A DNA stretch of 64,000 bases from Staphylococcus haemolyticus. Lineage in GTDB: Bacteria; Bacillota; Bacilli; Staphylococcales; Staphylococcaceae. Shown in pieces: positions 25,906-35,397 of the stretch (its first letter is position 1; the number at the start of each line of letters is the position of its first letter). The stretch spans positions 310,001 through 374,000 of the forward strand of contig NZ_CP035291.1 of the NCBI RefSeq assembly GCF_006094395.1, given 5' to 3'. The notes below the pieces were generated by a model. The model did not search any database and had not been told where the DNA came from. It saw nothing but the letters and a program-made list of their open reading frames with translations. The position numbers were made by a program, and so were the translations under genes.

Positions 25906-26547
25906 TTAGAAGTTTTTACCCATTTCTTGTGCTTCAGCAATTGAAGCGGCTTTAATTTCTTCTGTTCTCTCTGGTTCCGCATTATGACCTTCAATAATTA
26001 CATTTTCATATGAAGGTACACCTAAGAATGTCATGATTGTTCTTAAGTAACGGTCGCCACTTTCAACATCTGCAGCTGGGCCTTCTGAGTAGAAACCACC
26101 ACGTGATTGAATGTGTAAAACTTTTTTATCTGTTAAAAGACCTTGAGGACCTTCAGCAGTGTATTTGAATGTTTTACCAGCGATTGAAATTGCATCAATG
26201 TACGCTTTCAATACAGGTGGGAATGATAAGTTCCACATTGGTGAAACGAATACATATTTGTCAGCTGAAAGGAATTCTTCTAAAATTTCACTGAAACGAT
26301 CTACTTTTTGTTGCTCTTCTTTAGTAAGATCGTCACCATTTCTTAATTTACCCCAACCAGTTAATACATCTTTATCAATAACTGGAATATCTTCTTTGAA
26401 TAAATCAATATGTTTCACTTCATCACTAGCGTGATTTTCTTTGTATGATTCAATAAATGCTTTACCAGCAGCCATAGAATTAGAAGCTAATTCATCTAAT
26501 GGGTGAGCTGTAATGTATAATAATTTTGCTACAGTCGTGCACCTCAA
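25906..26547 (-). CDS. azoR: FMN-dependent NADH-azoreductase (AzoR/AcpD family)
   Basis: A flavodoxin-fold quinone/azo reductase of about 208-213 residues. Motifs include [14 protein letters not shown] near the start (phosphate loop), [17 protein letters not shown] (~103-119, FMN site) and [10 protein letters not shown] (~148-157). It reduces azo dyes and quinones with NADH and helps in thiol or electrophile stress. The start is uncertain: the family usually begins Met-Ala-Lys at the place where this sequence reads GTA-GCA-AAA, 7 bases after GAGGTG. The only standard in-frame start is a TTG at 26547 that overlaps that Shine-Dalgarno. It is monocistronic. Confidence 0.85.
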   Translation of the reverse strand: MRCTTVAKLLYITAHPLDELASNSMAAGKAFIESYKENHASDEVKHIDLFKEDIPVIDKDVLTGWGKLRNGDDLTKEEQQKVDRFSEILEEFLSADKYVFVSPMWNLSFPPVLKAYIDAISIAGKTFKYTAEGPQGLLTDKKVLHIQSRGGFYSEGPAADVESGDRYLRTIMTFLGVPSYENVIIEGHNAEPERTEEIKAASIAEAQEMGKNF

Positions 26548-26751
26548 ATATATTTATTTCGAAATCGATATAATTAATATACTCGATTTTTAAAATAATA
26601 CAATACTTTTCATGAAAAATCAGACCAATGGTGTATAAGATAGTGAAACGTGACTTTAAAAATGAACAATTTTAAGTGTATAATATAGGTAAATTTAGAT
26701 TTAAATATTTAAGAAATCTAATAAATGTAGAACCTTAAAGGAGTGACAGAC

Positions 26752-26853
26752 ATGAAGGGATTATTAATTACAGTAGTTTTAGGCGTAGCTGCATATGTTG
26801 GTTTCAAAAAATACCAAAACAAAGTAAACGAAATGCCAAATATTGAATATTAA
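26752..26853 (+). CDS. 33-residue single-pass membrane peptide
   Basis: ATG at 26752 is preceded by AAAGGAGTG at ideal distance, and TATAAT near 26680 could be its -10 box. The peptide has a hydrophobic N-terminal helix (GLLITVVLGVAAYVGF, residues 3-18), then a basic patch and a hydrophilic tail ending EMPNIEY. It is positioned as its own gene between azoR (opposite strand) and a repeat element. The strong ribosome site and clean membrane-helix/charged-tail layout support a real gene. Function unknown; too short to classify. Confidence 0.65.
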   Translation: MKGLLITVVLGVAAYVGFKKYQNKVNEMPNIEY

Positions 26854-26858
26854 TGTTT

Positions 26859-27013
26859 TGAGAGCGGGACAGAAATTAAAATAATTTCATTGTCTCGCCC
26901 CAGCAAAGATGGCTAGGTTTGAAAAAAACTTGATTTAAGCGCATTTTCAAATCAGTCAGCTACTGCTAAAATGATAAATTAGGCTGAGACATTTTTTGTC
27001 CAGCCTCTTTTTT
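26859..27013. repeat. Staphylococcal intergenic repeat element, copy 2
   Basis: Same element as at 17835-17991: GAGCGGGACAGAAA start, shared CTTGATTTAAGCGCATTTTCA core and TCAGTCAGCTACTGC block. Here the core stem is TTTGAAAA (26918-26925) with TTTTCAAA (26944-26951), so the base pairs differ from copy 1 on both arms. It ends in a hairpin, GGCTGAGACA with TGTCCAGCC, followed by TCTTTTTTG, which would terminate the small peptide gene. Confidence 0.8.
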
Positions 27014-27452
27014 GTATGTATTGTTGGGAAATTAGAAGACATGTAATGATGTGTTAAAAATAAGTTTTTTAAAATATAAAATAATTTATCTCATGTGGAC
27101 ATATATTGACCGTTCAAAATTGTATAATGTACGGATAAAGAAACCTGAATGATGCAATCGGAATTGTTGAGAAATAAACTTAGTTATTTGAAAAACTGCA
27201 CTGTTATTATTGATGTAGTTCATTTGTTGCGTATTTACATGATATTTACACTATATTAAAGTTATATTTGAATAAATATTATATGATAAAACGAATTGGT
27301 TTTATTTTAAAATGTGATTAACCATTAAATGAAATGACTATCAAAATTTTTTATAATTATAAAAAATTCTAGTGATTATATTTTAATATTTTGTTGTAAA
27401 AATCATGTTAAAAATATAAAATTACTAACGAAATCAGTTATTGGAGGTTAAC
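27014..27452 (+). promoter_or_regulatory. Long upstream region of the capsule operon
   Basis: About 440 AT-rich bases without a gene. The clearest feature is a perfect 24-bp palindrome at 27345-27368 (AATTTTTTATAA followed by its complement), 85 bases before capA. S. aureus cap promoters also need an inverted repeat upstream, but I cannot claim homology. TATAAT occurs at about 27123. No promoter is called with confidence. Confidence 0.4.
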
Positions 27453-28115
27453 ATGGAAAATACATTGGATTTTACAAAAATATGGGAAATCATTAAGAAA
27501 AATTGGAAGTTATTAGTATTGTTACCAATTGTTTTCTTACTTATTAGTTTAGTTTACACATTTTTTATAGCTAGCCCTAAGTATGAGGCTTCTACACAAG
27601 TACTTGTTAATGAGAAAGAAAAAGATAAAGATATGATGGCGCAACAAGTACAAAGTAACATTCAATTAGTTAATACATATTCAGAAATTTTAAAAAGTCC
27701 TAGAATCTTAGATGAAGTAGCAAAGGACCATAAAGAATATTCAACATCTCAATTAAATAAAATGGTGTCAGTTAATACTGAAGCTGAATCTCAAATATTA
27801 AATTTAAGCGTGAGAGCGAATAGTGAAGAAAAATCAGAAAAAATCACAAATGATGTAGCCAAAGTATTTAAAAAGCAAATTCCAGACATTATGAACGTTG
27901 ATAACGTGACGGTTTTATCTAGTGCAGATGGAACTGCTTCAAAAGTATCTCCTAAAACATTGGTTAATATTGTTGGAAGCTTATTGTTGGGGTTAATTGT
28001 AGCGGCTATTATCATTGCACTTAAGGAAATATTTGATAAGAGAATTAGAACTGAAGAAGACGTTGAAAAAGAACTTGAAATACCAGTACTAGGATCTATT
28101 CCTATGATTAAGTAA
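27453..28115 (+). CDS. capA: Capsule polysaccharide co-polymerase / kinase activator CapA
   Basis: A 220-residue Wzz-type membrane protein. The ATG at 27453 follows TTGGAGG. It has two membrane helices (about 18-38 and 168-190) flanking an extracytoplasmic coiled region, and the Wzz proline/glycine-containing second helix. In staphylococci CapA binds and activates the tyrosine kinase CapB and with it sets capsule chain length. It is the first gene of the cap operon. Confidence 0.9.
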   Translation: MENTLDFTKIWEIIKKNWKLLVLLPIVFLLISLVYTFFIASPKYEASTQVLVNEKEKDKDMMAQQVQSNIQLVNTYSEILKSPRILDEVAKDHKEYSTSQLNKMVSVNTEAESQILNLSVRANSEEKSEKITNDVAKVFKKQIPDIMNVDNVTVLSSADGTASKVSPKTLVNIVGSLLLGLIVAAIIIALKEIFDKRIRTEEDVEKELEIPVLGSIPMIK

Positions 28116-28133
28116 TTAAGGAGATTAGTAATT

Positions 28134-28832
28134 ATGGCAAAAAAAGAAGTTAAAAAAGAATTAGAAACGCCTCTTTACGCACATGATAAACCCAAATCTA
28201 TAACTAGTGAAAAATTTAGAGGTATTCGTTCAAACATTATGTTCTCTAGTGCTAATAACGAGATTAAAAGTATTATTGTAACTTCAGAGAAACCTGCTTC
28301 AGGTAAAAGTATTGTTTCAGCTAACATTGCAGTAACATATGCTCAAGCTGGATATAAAACTTTGATTATAGACGGTGATATGCGTAAGCCTACACAACAA
28401 TATAATTTCGAAACAGCAAACTATGATGGTCTTTCCAATTTAATCATTGGCAAAAGTGATTTTGATAAAGCAATTCGTAGTACAAGAGTAGAGAATTTGG
28501 ATTTATTGACATCTGGTCCAGTACCACCTAATCCATCTGAGTTAATTGCATCGAATAGATTTAAGGATATTTATAATCAGTTAATGGATATGTATGATTT
28601 CATTTTAATTGATACACCACCAGTTACTTCTGTGACAGATGCTCAAGTATTTTTACAAATCGTTAAAGATTGCGTAATGATTATTGATACTGAAAAAAAT
28701 AATAAAAATGAAATCAAAAAAGCAAAACAATTGATAGAGCAAGCTGATGGACACATTATTGGTGCCGTTTTGAATAAAACAGCAACGGACAAAACATCTA
28801 ACTATTATAACTACTATGGAGATGAAGATTAA
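28134..28832 (+). CDS. capB: Capsular bacterial tyrosine kinase CapB
   Basis: A 232-residue cytoplasmic BY-kinase. Walker A SEKPASGKSIVSANI lies around residues 51-65, Walker A' LIIDGDMRKP at ~78-87, and Walker B FILIDTPP at ~157-164. The C-terminus carries the autophosphorylated tyrosine cluster (NYYNYYGDED). It works with CapA, its membrane activator, and is dephosphorylated by CapC encoded next; the cycle controls capsule polymerisation and enzymes such as CapL-type dehydrogenases. Confidence 0.92.
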   Translation: MAKKEVKKELETPLYAHDKPKSITSEKFRGIRSNIMFSSANNEIKSIIVTSEKPASGKSIVSANIAVTYAQAGYKTLIIDGDMRKPTQQYNFETANYDGLSNLIIGKSDFDKAIRSTRVENLDLLTSGPVPPNPSELIASNRFKDIYNQLMDMYDFILIDTPPVTSVTDAQVFLQIVKDCVMIIDTEKNNKNEIKKAKQLIEQADGHIIGAVLNKTATDKTSNYYNYYGDED

Positions 28833-28833
28833 A

Positions 28834-29601
28834 ATGATAGACATTCATAATCATATATTAATAGATGTTGATGACGGCCCAAAAAATAAAGAGGAAATGC
28901 TTAAATTACTTAAACAGGCAAAAGGTGAAGGGGTTACTAAAATTATTGCAACCCCTCATCATTTAAGCCCTACGTTTAATAATGAGTATCAAATAGTAGA
29001 AAGTAAACTACATGAATTATTGGATTTAAAAGAAGTTAAAGAATTAGGGATTAAGATTTATCCAGGGCAAGAAATTAGAATAAGTGATCAGATCATTCTG
29101 CAACTAGAAAAAGACGAGGCTATTGGGTTGAACCATTCGAAGTACTTGTTAATCGAGTTTCCTTCTGGAGGGGTTCCACACTATACGAATCGTCTTTTCT
29201 TTGAATTACAATCAAAAGGCTATGTACCAATTATTGCTCATCCTGAACGTAATAAAGAGATTAGTCAAAACTTGGACGTTTTATTTGATTTAGTTAACGG
29301 TGGAGCGCTAAGTCAACTTACTTCTGCTTCCTTAATAGGTAAACATGGTAAGAAATTACAAAAGGTTTCAATTCAAATGATTGAAAACAACCTAGTTCAT
29401 TTTATAGCTTCAGATGCACATCACGATACCAATAGACCCTTCATATTGGAGAGTTTATTTAATGATAAAAAGCTGGACAAGTATCAAGAGCAAATTAAGC
29501 AATTAATCAATAACGCTCAACAAGTTATTGAAAATAAAGAAATAAGAAAAAAACAACCAACCCAAGATTATAAGCAAAAGAAACTATTTGGCCTGTTTTA
29601 A
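28834..29601 (+). CDS. capC: Manganese-dependent tyrosine phosphatase CapC (CpsB family)
   Basis: A 255-residue PHP-fold phosphatase. The ATG at 28834 (MIDIHNH) is chosen over in-frame ATGs at 28816 and 28822 because it gives the usual family start. Metal ligands are visible: DIHNHIL (residues 3-9), ATPHH (~42-46), HPERN (~134-138) and SDAHHD (~195-200). It removes phosphate from the CapB tyrosine cluster. It starts one base after the capB stop codon. Confidence 0.9.
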   Translation: MIDIHNHILIDVDDGPKNKEEMLKLLKQAKGEGVTKIIATPHHLSPTFNNEYQIVESKLHELLDLKEVKELGIKIYPGQEIRISDQIILQLEKDEAIGLNHSKYLLIEFPSGGVPHYTNRLFFELQSKGYVPIIAHPERNKEISQNLDVLFDLVNGGALSQLTSASLIGKHGKKLQKVSIQMIENNLVHFIASDAHHDTNRPFILESLFNDKKLDKYQEQIKQLINNAQQVIENKEIRKKQPTQDYKQKKLFGLF

Positions 29602-29630
29602 CACAAGGAGAGTAAGTTAGGAGGAGAGAC

Positions 29631-31442
29631 GTGGATAAATTAAGTGCAAGAGGACGTCTTCTAATATTAATTATAATCGATTCATTAATTGTAGCTTTTT
29701 CAGTTTTTATCTGCTATACCATTTTACAACCTTATTTTGAAGGGTATTCACATAAAATTTTGATTTTAACATCATTAATTTTATTGGTTTCTCATCATGT
29801 ATTTGCATATATATTTAATTTGTACCATCGTGCTTGGGAGTATGCCAGTGTTAATGAATTGCTACTAATAGTTGAAGCTGTGACATGTTCAATATTAGCG
29901 ACTATAGTTTTAATACCAATTTTCACAGGACATCCTCCGTTCTTCAGATTATATCTAATTACATGGATGATGCATTTAATTTTAATTGGTGGCTCACGAA
30001 TATCATGGCGAATTGGACGAAGTTTTGTAGTAGGTAAACAAAAAAAGAAAAAACCAACACTTATCGTAGGGGCAGGCCGAGGAGGTTCATTGCTAATAAG
30101 ACAAATGTTAAGAAGCCCGGAAATGGGACTTGAACCAGTATTGGCAGTAGATGATGACCCACAAAAGCGTAAATTGACGATTGCTGAAGGCGTTAAAGTG
30201 CAAGGTAAAGTTGATGATATTCCTAACTTAGTTAATAAGTTTAGAATTAAAAGGATTATCATTGCAATTCCAACTTTAAGTCCTACGAGACTAAAAGAAA
30301 TTAATGATATTTGTAATAGTACAGGGATAGAGTTATTTAAAATGCCTAGTATAGAACAAGTACTATCAGGTGAATTGGAAGTAAACCAACTTAAGCGCGT
30401 AGAAGTCGAAGACTTACTTGGGCGTGAACCAGTTGAACTTGATATGGCTATGATTTCTAAGGAATTAACACATAAAACAATTCTTGTCACAGGTGCAGGT
30501 GGTTCAATTGGATCAGAAATTTGTAGACAAGTTTGTAAATTCCAACCAGAACGTATTTTATTATTAGGTCATGGTGAAAATAGTATTTATTTAATTCATC
30601 AAGAACTTAGCAATATGTATAAAGATAAAATTGAAATAATACCGTTAATTGCGGATGTGCAAAATTCTACGCGCATGAGTGAGATTATGAACGAATATAA
30701 ACCATATGCAGTCTATCATGCAGCAGCACATAAACATGTTCCGTTAATGGAATATAACCCACCTGAAGCATTTAGAAATAACGTTCTAGGAACTCGAAAT
30801 ACTGCATATGCTGCTAAAAAAGCAGGCGTAAGAAAATTTGTCATGGTATCAACAGATAAAGCAGTGAATCCCCCAAATGTTATGGGAGCATCAAAAAGAA
30901 TGGCAGAAATGGTTATTCAGAACCTTAATGAAGAAAATGGATATACTGACTTTGTAGCAGTTCGATTCGGAAATGTTTTGGGATCTCGTGGCTCGGTGAT
31001 TCCGTTGTTTAAAAAGCAAATTGCTGCTGGTGGTCCAGTTACTGTTACACATCCAGATATGACAAGATATTTTATGACTATACCAGAAGCATCTAGACTA
31101 GTACTACAAGCAGGTGCTTTAGCTCAGGGAGGCGAAGTTTTCGTGCTTGATATGGGTGAACCCGTTAAAATTGTTGATTTAGCACGTAATTTAATTAGAT
31201 TAAGTGGTAAATCAGAAGAAGAAATAGGAATTCAGTTTTCAGGTATTAGACCTGGAGAAAAACTTTATGAAGAATTATTAAATGAAAATGAAATACATCC
31301 TGAACAAGTGTATGAAAAAATATATAGAGGTAAAACAACTACACCTCCTAAAGAGGAAATAGATGAAGCTATTGATTATTTAGAAACACATAACACTGAA
31401 ATTAAAGACAAATTAATTAATTTAGCGAATGGGAAGTATTAA
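29631..31442 (+). CDS. capD: CapD, membrane UDP-GlcNAc 4,6-dehydratase
   Basis: A 603-residue protein starting at GTG after GGAGGAGA. About four membrane helices (residues 8-130) are followed by a first Rossmann-like domain (LIVGAGRGG, ~143) and the SDR catalytic domain (VTGAGGSIGSE ~286, then STDKAVNPPNVMGASKR). This is the PglF/CapD/EpsC family, which makes UDP-4-keto-6-deoxy-GlcNAc. With the aminotransferase and acetyltransferase later in the operon it predicts a bacillosamine-type sugar. Confidence 0.92.
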   Translation: MDKLSARGRLLILIIIDSLIVAFSVFICYTILQPYFEGYSHKILILTSLILLVSHHVFAYIFNLYHRAWEYASVNELLLIVEAVTCSILATIVLIPIFTGHPPFFRLYLITWMMHLILIGGSRISWRIGRSFVVGKQKKKKPTLIVGAGRGGSLLIRQMLRSPEMGLEPVLAVDDDPQKRKLTIAEGVKVQGKVDDIPNLVNKFRIKRIIIAIPTLSPTRLKEINDICNSTGIELFKMPSIEQVLSGELEVNQLKRVEVEDLLGREPVELDMAMISKELTHKTILVTGAGGSIGSEICRQVCKFQPERILLLGHGENSIYLIHQELSNMYKDKIEIIPLIADVQNSTRMSEIMNEYKPYAVYHAAAHKHVPLMEYNPPEAFRNNVLGTRNTAYAAKKAGVRKFVMVSTDKAVNPPNVMGASKRMAEMVIQNLNEENGYTDFVAVRFGNVLGSRGSVIPLFKKQIAAGGPVTVTHPDMTRYFMTIPEASRLVLQAGALAQGGEVFVLDMGEPVKIVDLARNLIRLSGKSEEEIGIQFSGIRPGEKLYEELLNENEIHPEQVYEKIYRGKTTTPPKEEIDEAIDYLETHNTEIKDKLINLANGKY

Positions 31443-31444
31443 TT

Positions 31445-32818
31445 ATGGTAAATGTTTATAGAATTATAATTATAGTTTTATCGATTTTCAGTATTATAGC
31501 TTCTCTAGTTAGTTCATCTAACATTCCAAATAATTTAGTACTTATTCCTTTAATATTTTTAATTTTGTTTGTTGTATTTCCTTCATTTAGTAGATATATG
31601 TTTAACAACTTAGGAATAACTGTAATTAATTTTACAATGTTATTAAGATATGTTGTATCGCCGTTGTTAATGGCTATTTATGGATCGGATATTCAAATTG
31701 GATCGTCCGTCTCGATGGTTATCCAGGGACAAGCAGTTAATTTAATGCTTTATGAAATGATTGTATTATTTGTTGTTTTTGCAATTTTTCATAAGTACTT
31801 TTATTCAAATAAAAATGAATTTCAAAATGTCAAATCAAGACCTAACTTGTTTGGATGGATATTCGTTATTTTCACACTGACATTAGTTGCATTATTTCCA
31901 ACCTCTATAGGACGATATGCATTTATTTGGTCAGCATCTGAATTGAACAATGATGTAACAGCAGACGTTGGATTGACAGCACTGTTAGTTCAAATTGCTC
32001 AAATTGTTATAACAGTGGGTTTATTAAATATAATTTATAAGTTCTATGAAAGAAAACCAAATATATTATATCTATTTCTTTCATTACTAGTAATTATGAT
32101 ATCTGCTTCATTCATTATTGGGACAAGTAGATCGAGTATTGTCATTCCACTAATTACAGGTTTATTTACTGTGTTTATATTATATAAAAACTATAGAAAA
32201 TTGATTATTACTCTGTCAGCGATTTTGAGTTTACTAGTTATTAGTGTATCAACACTTTTAAAACAGAATACAAATGTTGTGACTGCAAGAGGATTGTATC
32301 ATTCAGCTGGAGCTATAGAGAATTTTAATACAGATGTTCAAATTTATTTTTCAGGATTAATAAATATAGGTCATTCGATTGAAAGTTCTTTTGTTTACAG
32401 CCCTTTCCAAATAAATGGGGTTTTAGGTGATATCACTCATTCCGTTATTTTTGTTAACTCATTCTTTACTAATTTTCAAAGTGCATTAGTTACTTTTAAT
32501 GATATGTTTTATAAAAAAGTAGGAGTAAGTGACCAAATTCTTCCACTGCTAGGACAAGGTTATCTATATTTTGGAGCAATTTTATCACCAATTTTTTCAA
32601 TAATTGTACTTTTAGTTGTAATGTTGTTAGATAAAAACATTCATAATAGTAACTCAGTTTTTACATTATACGTTTATGCTTATTTATGTTTGAAATTTTC
32701 TTTATTTTTTATGTCAAACGCAACCATATTACTTTCATTCTTTACAAACTTCTTCTTAGTTTTATTAGTAATCGCGATTTTAAACAAAAAAATTGTAGTT
32801 AGAAGGAAATTAGAATGA
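31445..32818 (+). CDS. Oligosaccharide repeat-unit polymerase (Wzy-like)
   Basis: A 457-residue protein with about 11-12 hydrophobic segments and a large external loop near residues 265-340, the usual layout of Wzy polymerases, whose sequences are hardly conserved. Position between capD and a Wzx flippase supports the role: it joins capsule repeat units on the outer face of the membrane. Its start follows the capD stop by two bases. It is very AT-rich, typical of serotype-specific cassettes exchanged between strains. Confidence 0.8.
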   Translation: MVNVYRIIIIVLSIFSIIASLVSSSNIPNNLVLIPLIFLILFVVFPSFSRYMFNNLGITVINFTMLLRYVVSPLLMAIYGSDIQIGSSVSMVIQGQAVNLMLYEMIVLFVVFAIFHKYFYSNKNEFQNVKSRPNLFGWIFVIFTLTLVALFPTSIGRYAFIWSASELNNDVTADVGLTALLVQIAQIVITVGLLNIIYKFYERKPNILYLFLSLLVIMISASFIIGTSRSSIVIPLITGLFTVFILYKNYRKLIITLSAILSLLVISVSTLLKQNTNVVTARGLYHSAGAIENFNTDVQIYFSGLINIGHSIESSFVYSPFQINGVLGDITHSVIFVNSFFTNFQSALVTFNDMFYKKVGVSDQILPLLGQGYLYFGAILSPIFSIIVLLVVMLLDKNIHNSNSVFTLYVYAYLCLKFSLFFMSNATILLSFFTNFFLVLLVIAILNKKIVVRRKLE

Positions 32819-34167
32819 ATATTGGAAGAAAAGATGTATTATGGGGATATGTAAGTTTATTACTAGTCCAAGGAATAAATGTCATATTACTACCTGTCAT
32901 ATTAAAATTTTTAAATTCTGCTGAACTTGGTGTTTGGTATACGTTTACTTCATTATATGGTTTAGCTATGCTTATTGATTTTGGATTTCAAACTATTATA
33001 ACGAGAAATGTGAGTTATCTTTGGTCTGGTGCTCAAAACGTTAAAAGTGAAGGCTTCGAAACTGTTAAAGATGAGAATGCAAAAATGAATATTCCATATT
33101 TCATTAAAGTGATTTCAGCAGTAAAATTTATTTATACTTCAATGGGCACAATCATATTTGCGCTATTTATTTCGATTGGAACATGGTACATGGTAACTAT
33201 TAATAATGGAGAAATTAAAATGGAAACCATGTTAATTTCATGGGCATTTTATATGATTTCAATTGTTTTAAATATTAGTTTTTCGTATTGGAATTCAGTT
33301 TTAAAAGGTATAGGAGCAATTAAGACATATAATCAAATTTTGGTTGTAACAAAAGGAACACAATTAATCCTATCTATTTTATTTTTAATGATAGGTTTAG
33401 GATTAATTGGAGTATCCGTTGCTTACTTTATCTCAGTAGTGGTAAATAGAATTTTACAATCAGTAGCATATTATAAATATTCGTCTGAAACTCAAAAGAC
33501 AAAAGGCAAATTGAAAATCAATTATGATAAAGAAATTTTGAAAGCTTTAATTCCTAATACTTTGAGAACTGGCTCAATATCAATTTCAAATTACTTAATT
33601 ATTAATTTTCCAATTATATTAAGTTCTTATTTTTTATCATTAAAAGTATCAGGTCAATTTGGTTTTGTTAATCAAATTATTACATTGATAATTATGCTTT
33701 CAAATTCATATTACAACACATATTTAGCTAAATTAAACTATTTAAGAGTGAAAAATAAATATGATGAATTATTAACTTTATTTAGAAAAGCACTGATTAC
33801 TAGCTATTTATTTAATTTCATAGCATTTTCTCTATTTTTACTTTTAGGTAACTGGATTTTAAGTATCATAGGGGCAGATTATAGGCTACTTAATTTAATC
33901 CCTATGTTAATCGTCATAGTCTATAGATTTTTATATAATAATCAAATGTTATTTACTAACTTTTTAGCAACTAAAAATTTGATACCACATCATAAATCGT
34001 TTCTAACGTCAGCCATTGTAACGGTGGTAGTACAATTAGTGCTATTACAGTTTTTTGATAATAAATTGATTTATTTATTACTACCTTTATTAATTGTTCA
34101 ATTAGTATATAACAACTGGTATTGGGTTTGGTACGTAATTAAAGATATAAAAAAAGAAAAAAATTAA
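32815..34167 (+). CDS. Oligosaccharide flippase (Wzx-like)
   Basis: A 450-residue membrane protein with about 12 helices, overlapping the polymerase gene by ATGA. The N-terminus (VLWGYVSLLLVQGINVILLPVIL) and the GLAMLIDFGF segment match the MATE-like Wzx/RfbX export family. It moves the undecaprenyl-linked capsule repeat unit across the membrane for the Wzy polymerase. Confidence 0.85.
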   Translation: MNIGRKDVLWGYVSLLLVQGINVILLPVILKFLNSAELGVWYTFTSLYGLAMLIDFGFQTIITRNVSYLWSGAQNVKSEGFETVKDENAKMNIPYFIKVISAVKFIYTSMGTIIFALFISIGTWYMVTINNGEIKMETMLISWAFYMISIVLNISFSYWNSVLKGIGAIKTYNQILVVTKGTQLILSILFLMIGLGLIGVSVAYFISVVVNRILQSVAYYKYSSETQKTKGKLKINYDKEILKALIPNTLRTGSISISNYLIINFPIILSSYFLSLKVSGQFGFVNQIITLIIMLSNSYYNTYLAKLNYLRVKNKYDELLTLFRKALITSYLFNFIAFSLFLLLGNWILSIIGADYRLLNLIPMLIVIVYRFLYNNQMLFTNFLATKNLIPHHKSFLTSAIVTVVVQLVLLQFFDNKLIYLLLPLLIVQLVYNNWYWVWYVIKDIKKEKN

Positions 34168-34208
34168 CGAAAGATAGTTAATAATTTATAGTTGCTAAGG
34201 AGTTTATT

Positions 34209-35393
34209 ATGAAATTATTATTTGTTGTCAACAATTTCAACTTTGGTGGACCGCAAAAAAGCTTACTTAATTTGTTTTATGAGTTAAAAGATACTAACCA
34301 TGAAATTGACTTAATGATTTTAAATCAAGAGGATAGTTTAACAAAATACCTACCTGATTACATTAATGTCAAACCTGTTAATTCTAGATTTTCAATATTA
34401 ATGCTTAACCGTAAGCATTTAATAACAAAAATCATGAATAATTTCTCCACTCCTAAATTAGTATTAAATGCATTTCTGTTTATATTAAAAAGCAAATTGA
34501 AACTCCATGATACAACTAAGGCTAAGCAACAATTTTGGGTAGATAATAAGTGGGCTGATTCAACATTAAAAAAACGTTATGACTATGCAATCGGTGTTTC
34601 AGGTGGACATTCAGTTTATTTTATAGAAGACTTTATTAATGCAAAACATAAAATAGGGTGGATTCGCACAGATTATAGGGTATTGAAGAGAGACCATAAT
34701 ATTGATCAAAAATATTTCGATAAAATGGATGGAATGCTTTCAGTCTCTAAGATGTGTTCAGATATTTTTGAAGATATATTCAATATTAAACCATTTACTT
34801 TTTATAATAGCCTACCTATTAAATTATATGAAAATATTTCAGATGAAGATATTAATATTAGTACAGGTACATTTAATCTGTGTACAATTTGCCGATTAGA
34901 TAATGGGAAAGGTTTAGACTTGCTAATAGAGGCAGCAAAAATATTAAAGTCAAAAAATATAGAAGTTAAATGGTACGTGGTTGGTGCTGGAAAACTAAGT
35001 AACTGGCTTGATGAAGAAATTAAAAAAAATCATTTGGAGCAAATTGTTTTACCAGTAGGTTTTAGATTTAATACTGGTAGCATTGTTCGTAAAATGGATA
35101 TATTAGTGCATCCCTCAAGGTTTGAAGGGAAATCTAATACTATAGATGAAGCATTACATTACAATGTCCCAGTAGTAGCTACTAATTTTGAAACTGTTTA
35201 TGAACAAATTATTGATGGCGAAAATGGCTTTATAGTGAACATGGATGGTAATGAAATTTCGTTGAAAATTGAAGAACTCAAGAATAACAAAGAACTATAC
35301 CAAATTATCAAATCTAATCTTGAAAATGCACCTAATGAAAATGTAGATAAAGGCAAAGAATTTATTGAAACTATAAAGCGCATAGGGGGTTAA
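34209..35393 (+). CDS. Family 4 glycosyltransferase
   Basis: A 394-residue GT-B enzyme with CTAAGGAG upstream. The N-terminal domain has the GGPQKSLLNL nucleotide-sugar/acceptor loop (~13-22); the C-terminal domain has the family block HPSRFEGKSNTIDEALHYNVPVV (~301-323) with the conserved Glu-x7-Glu pattern. It adds one sugar of the capsule repeat unit on the cytoplasmic side. The sugar cannot be told from sequence. Confidence 0.85.
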   Translation: MKLLFVVNNFNFGGPQKSLLNLFYELKDTNHEIDLMILNQEDSLTKYLPDYINVKPVNSRFSILMLNRKHLITKIMNNFSTPKLVLNAFLFILKSKLKLHDTTKAKQQFWVDNKWADSTLKKRYDYAIGVSGGHSVYFIEDFINAKHKIGWIRTDYRVLKRDHNIDQKYFDKMDGMLSVSKMCSDIFEDIFNIKPFTFYNSLPIKLYENISDEDINISTGTFNLCTICRLDNGKGLDLLIEAAKILKSKNIEVKWYVVGAGKLSNWLDEEIKKNHLEQIVLPVGFRFNTGSIVRKMDILVHPSRFEGKSNTIDEALHYNVPVVATNFETVYEQIIDGENGFIVNMDGNEISLKIEELKNNKELYQIIKSNLENAPNENVDKGKEFIETIKRIGG

Positions 35394-35397
35394 TAAA

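Noticed and set aside
29795..30490. 231-residue open frame on the minus strand
   Set aside because: It lies wholly inside capD on the other strand, has no ribosome site, and capD has a full set of motifs.
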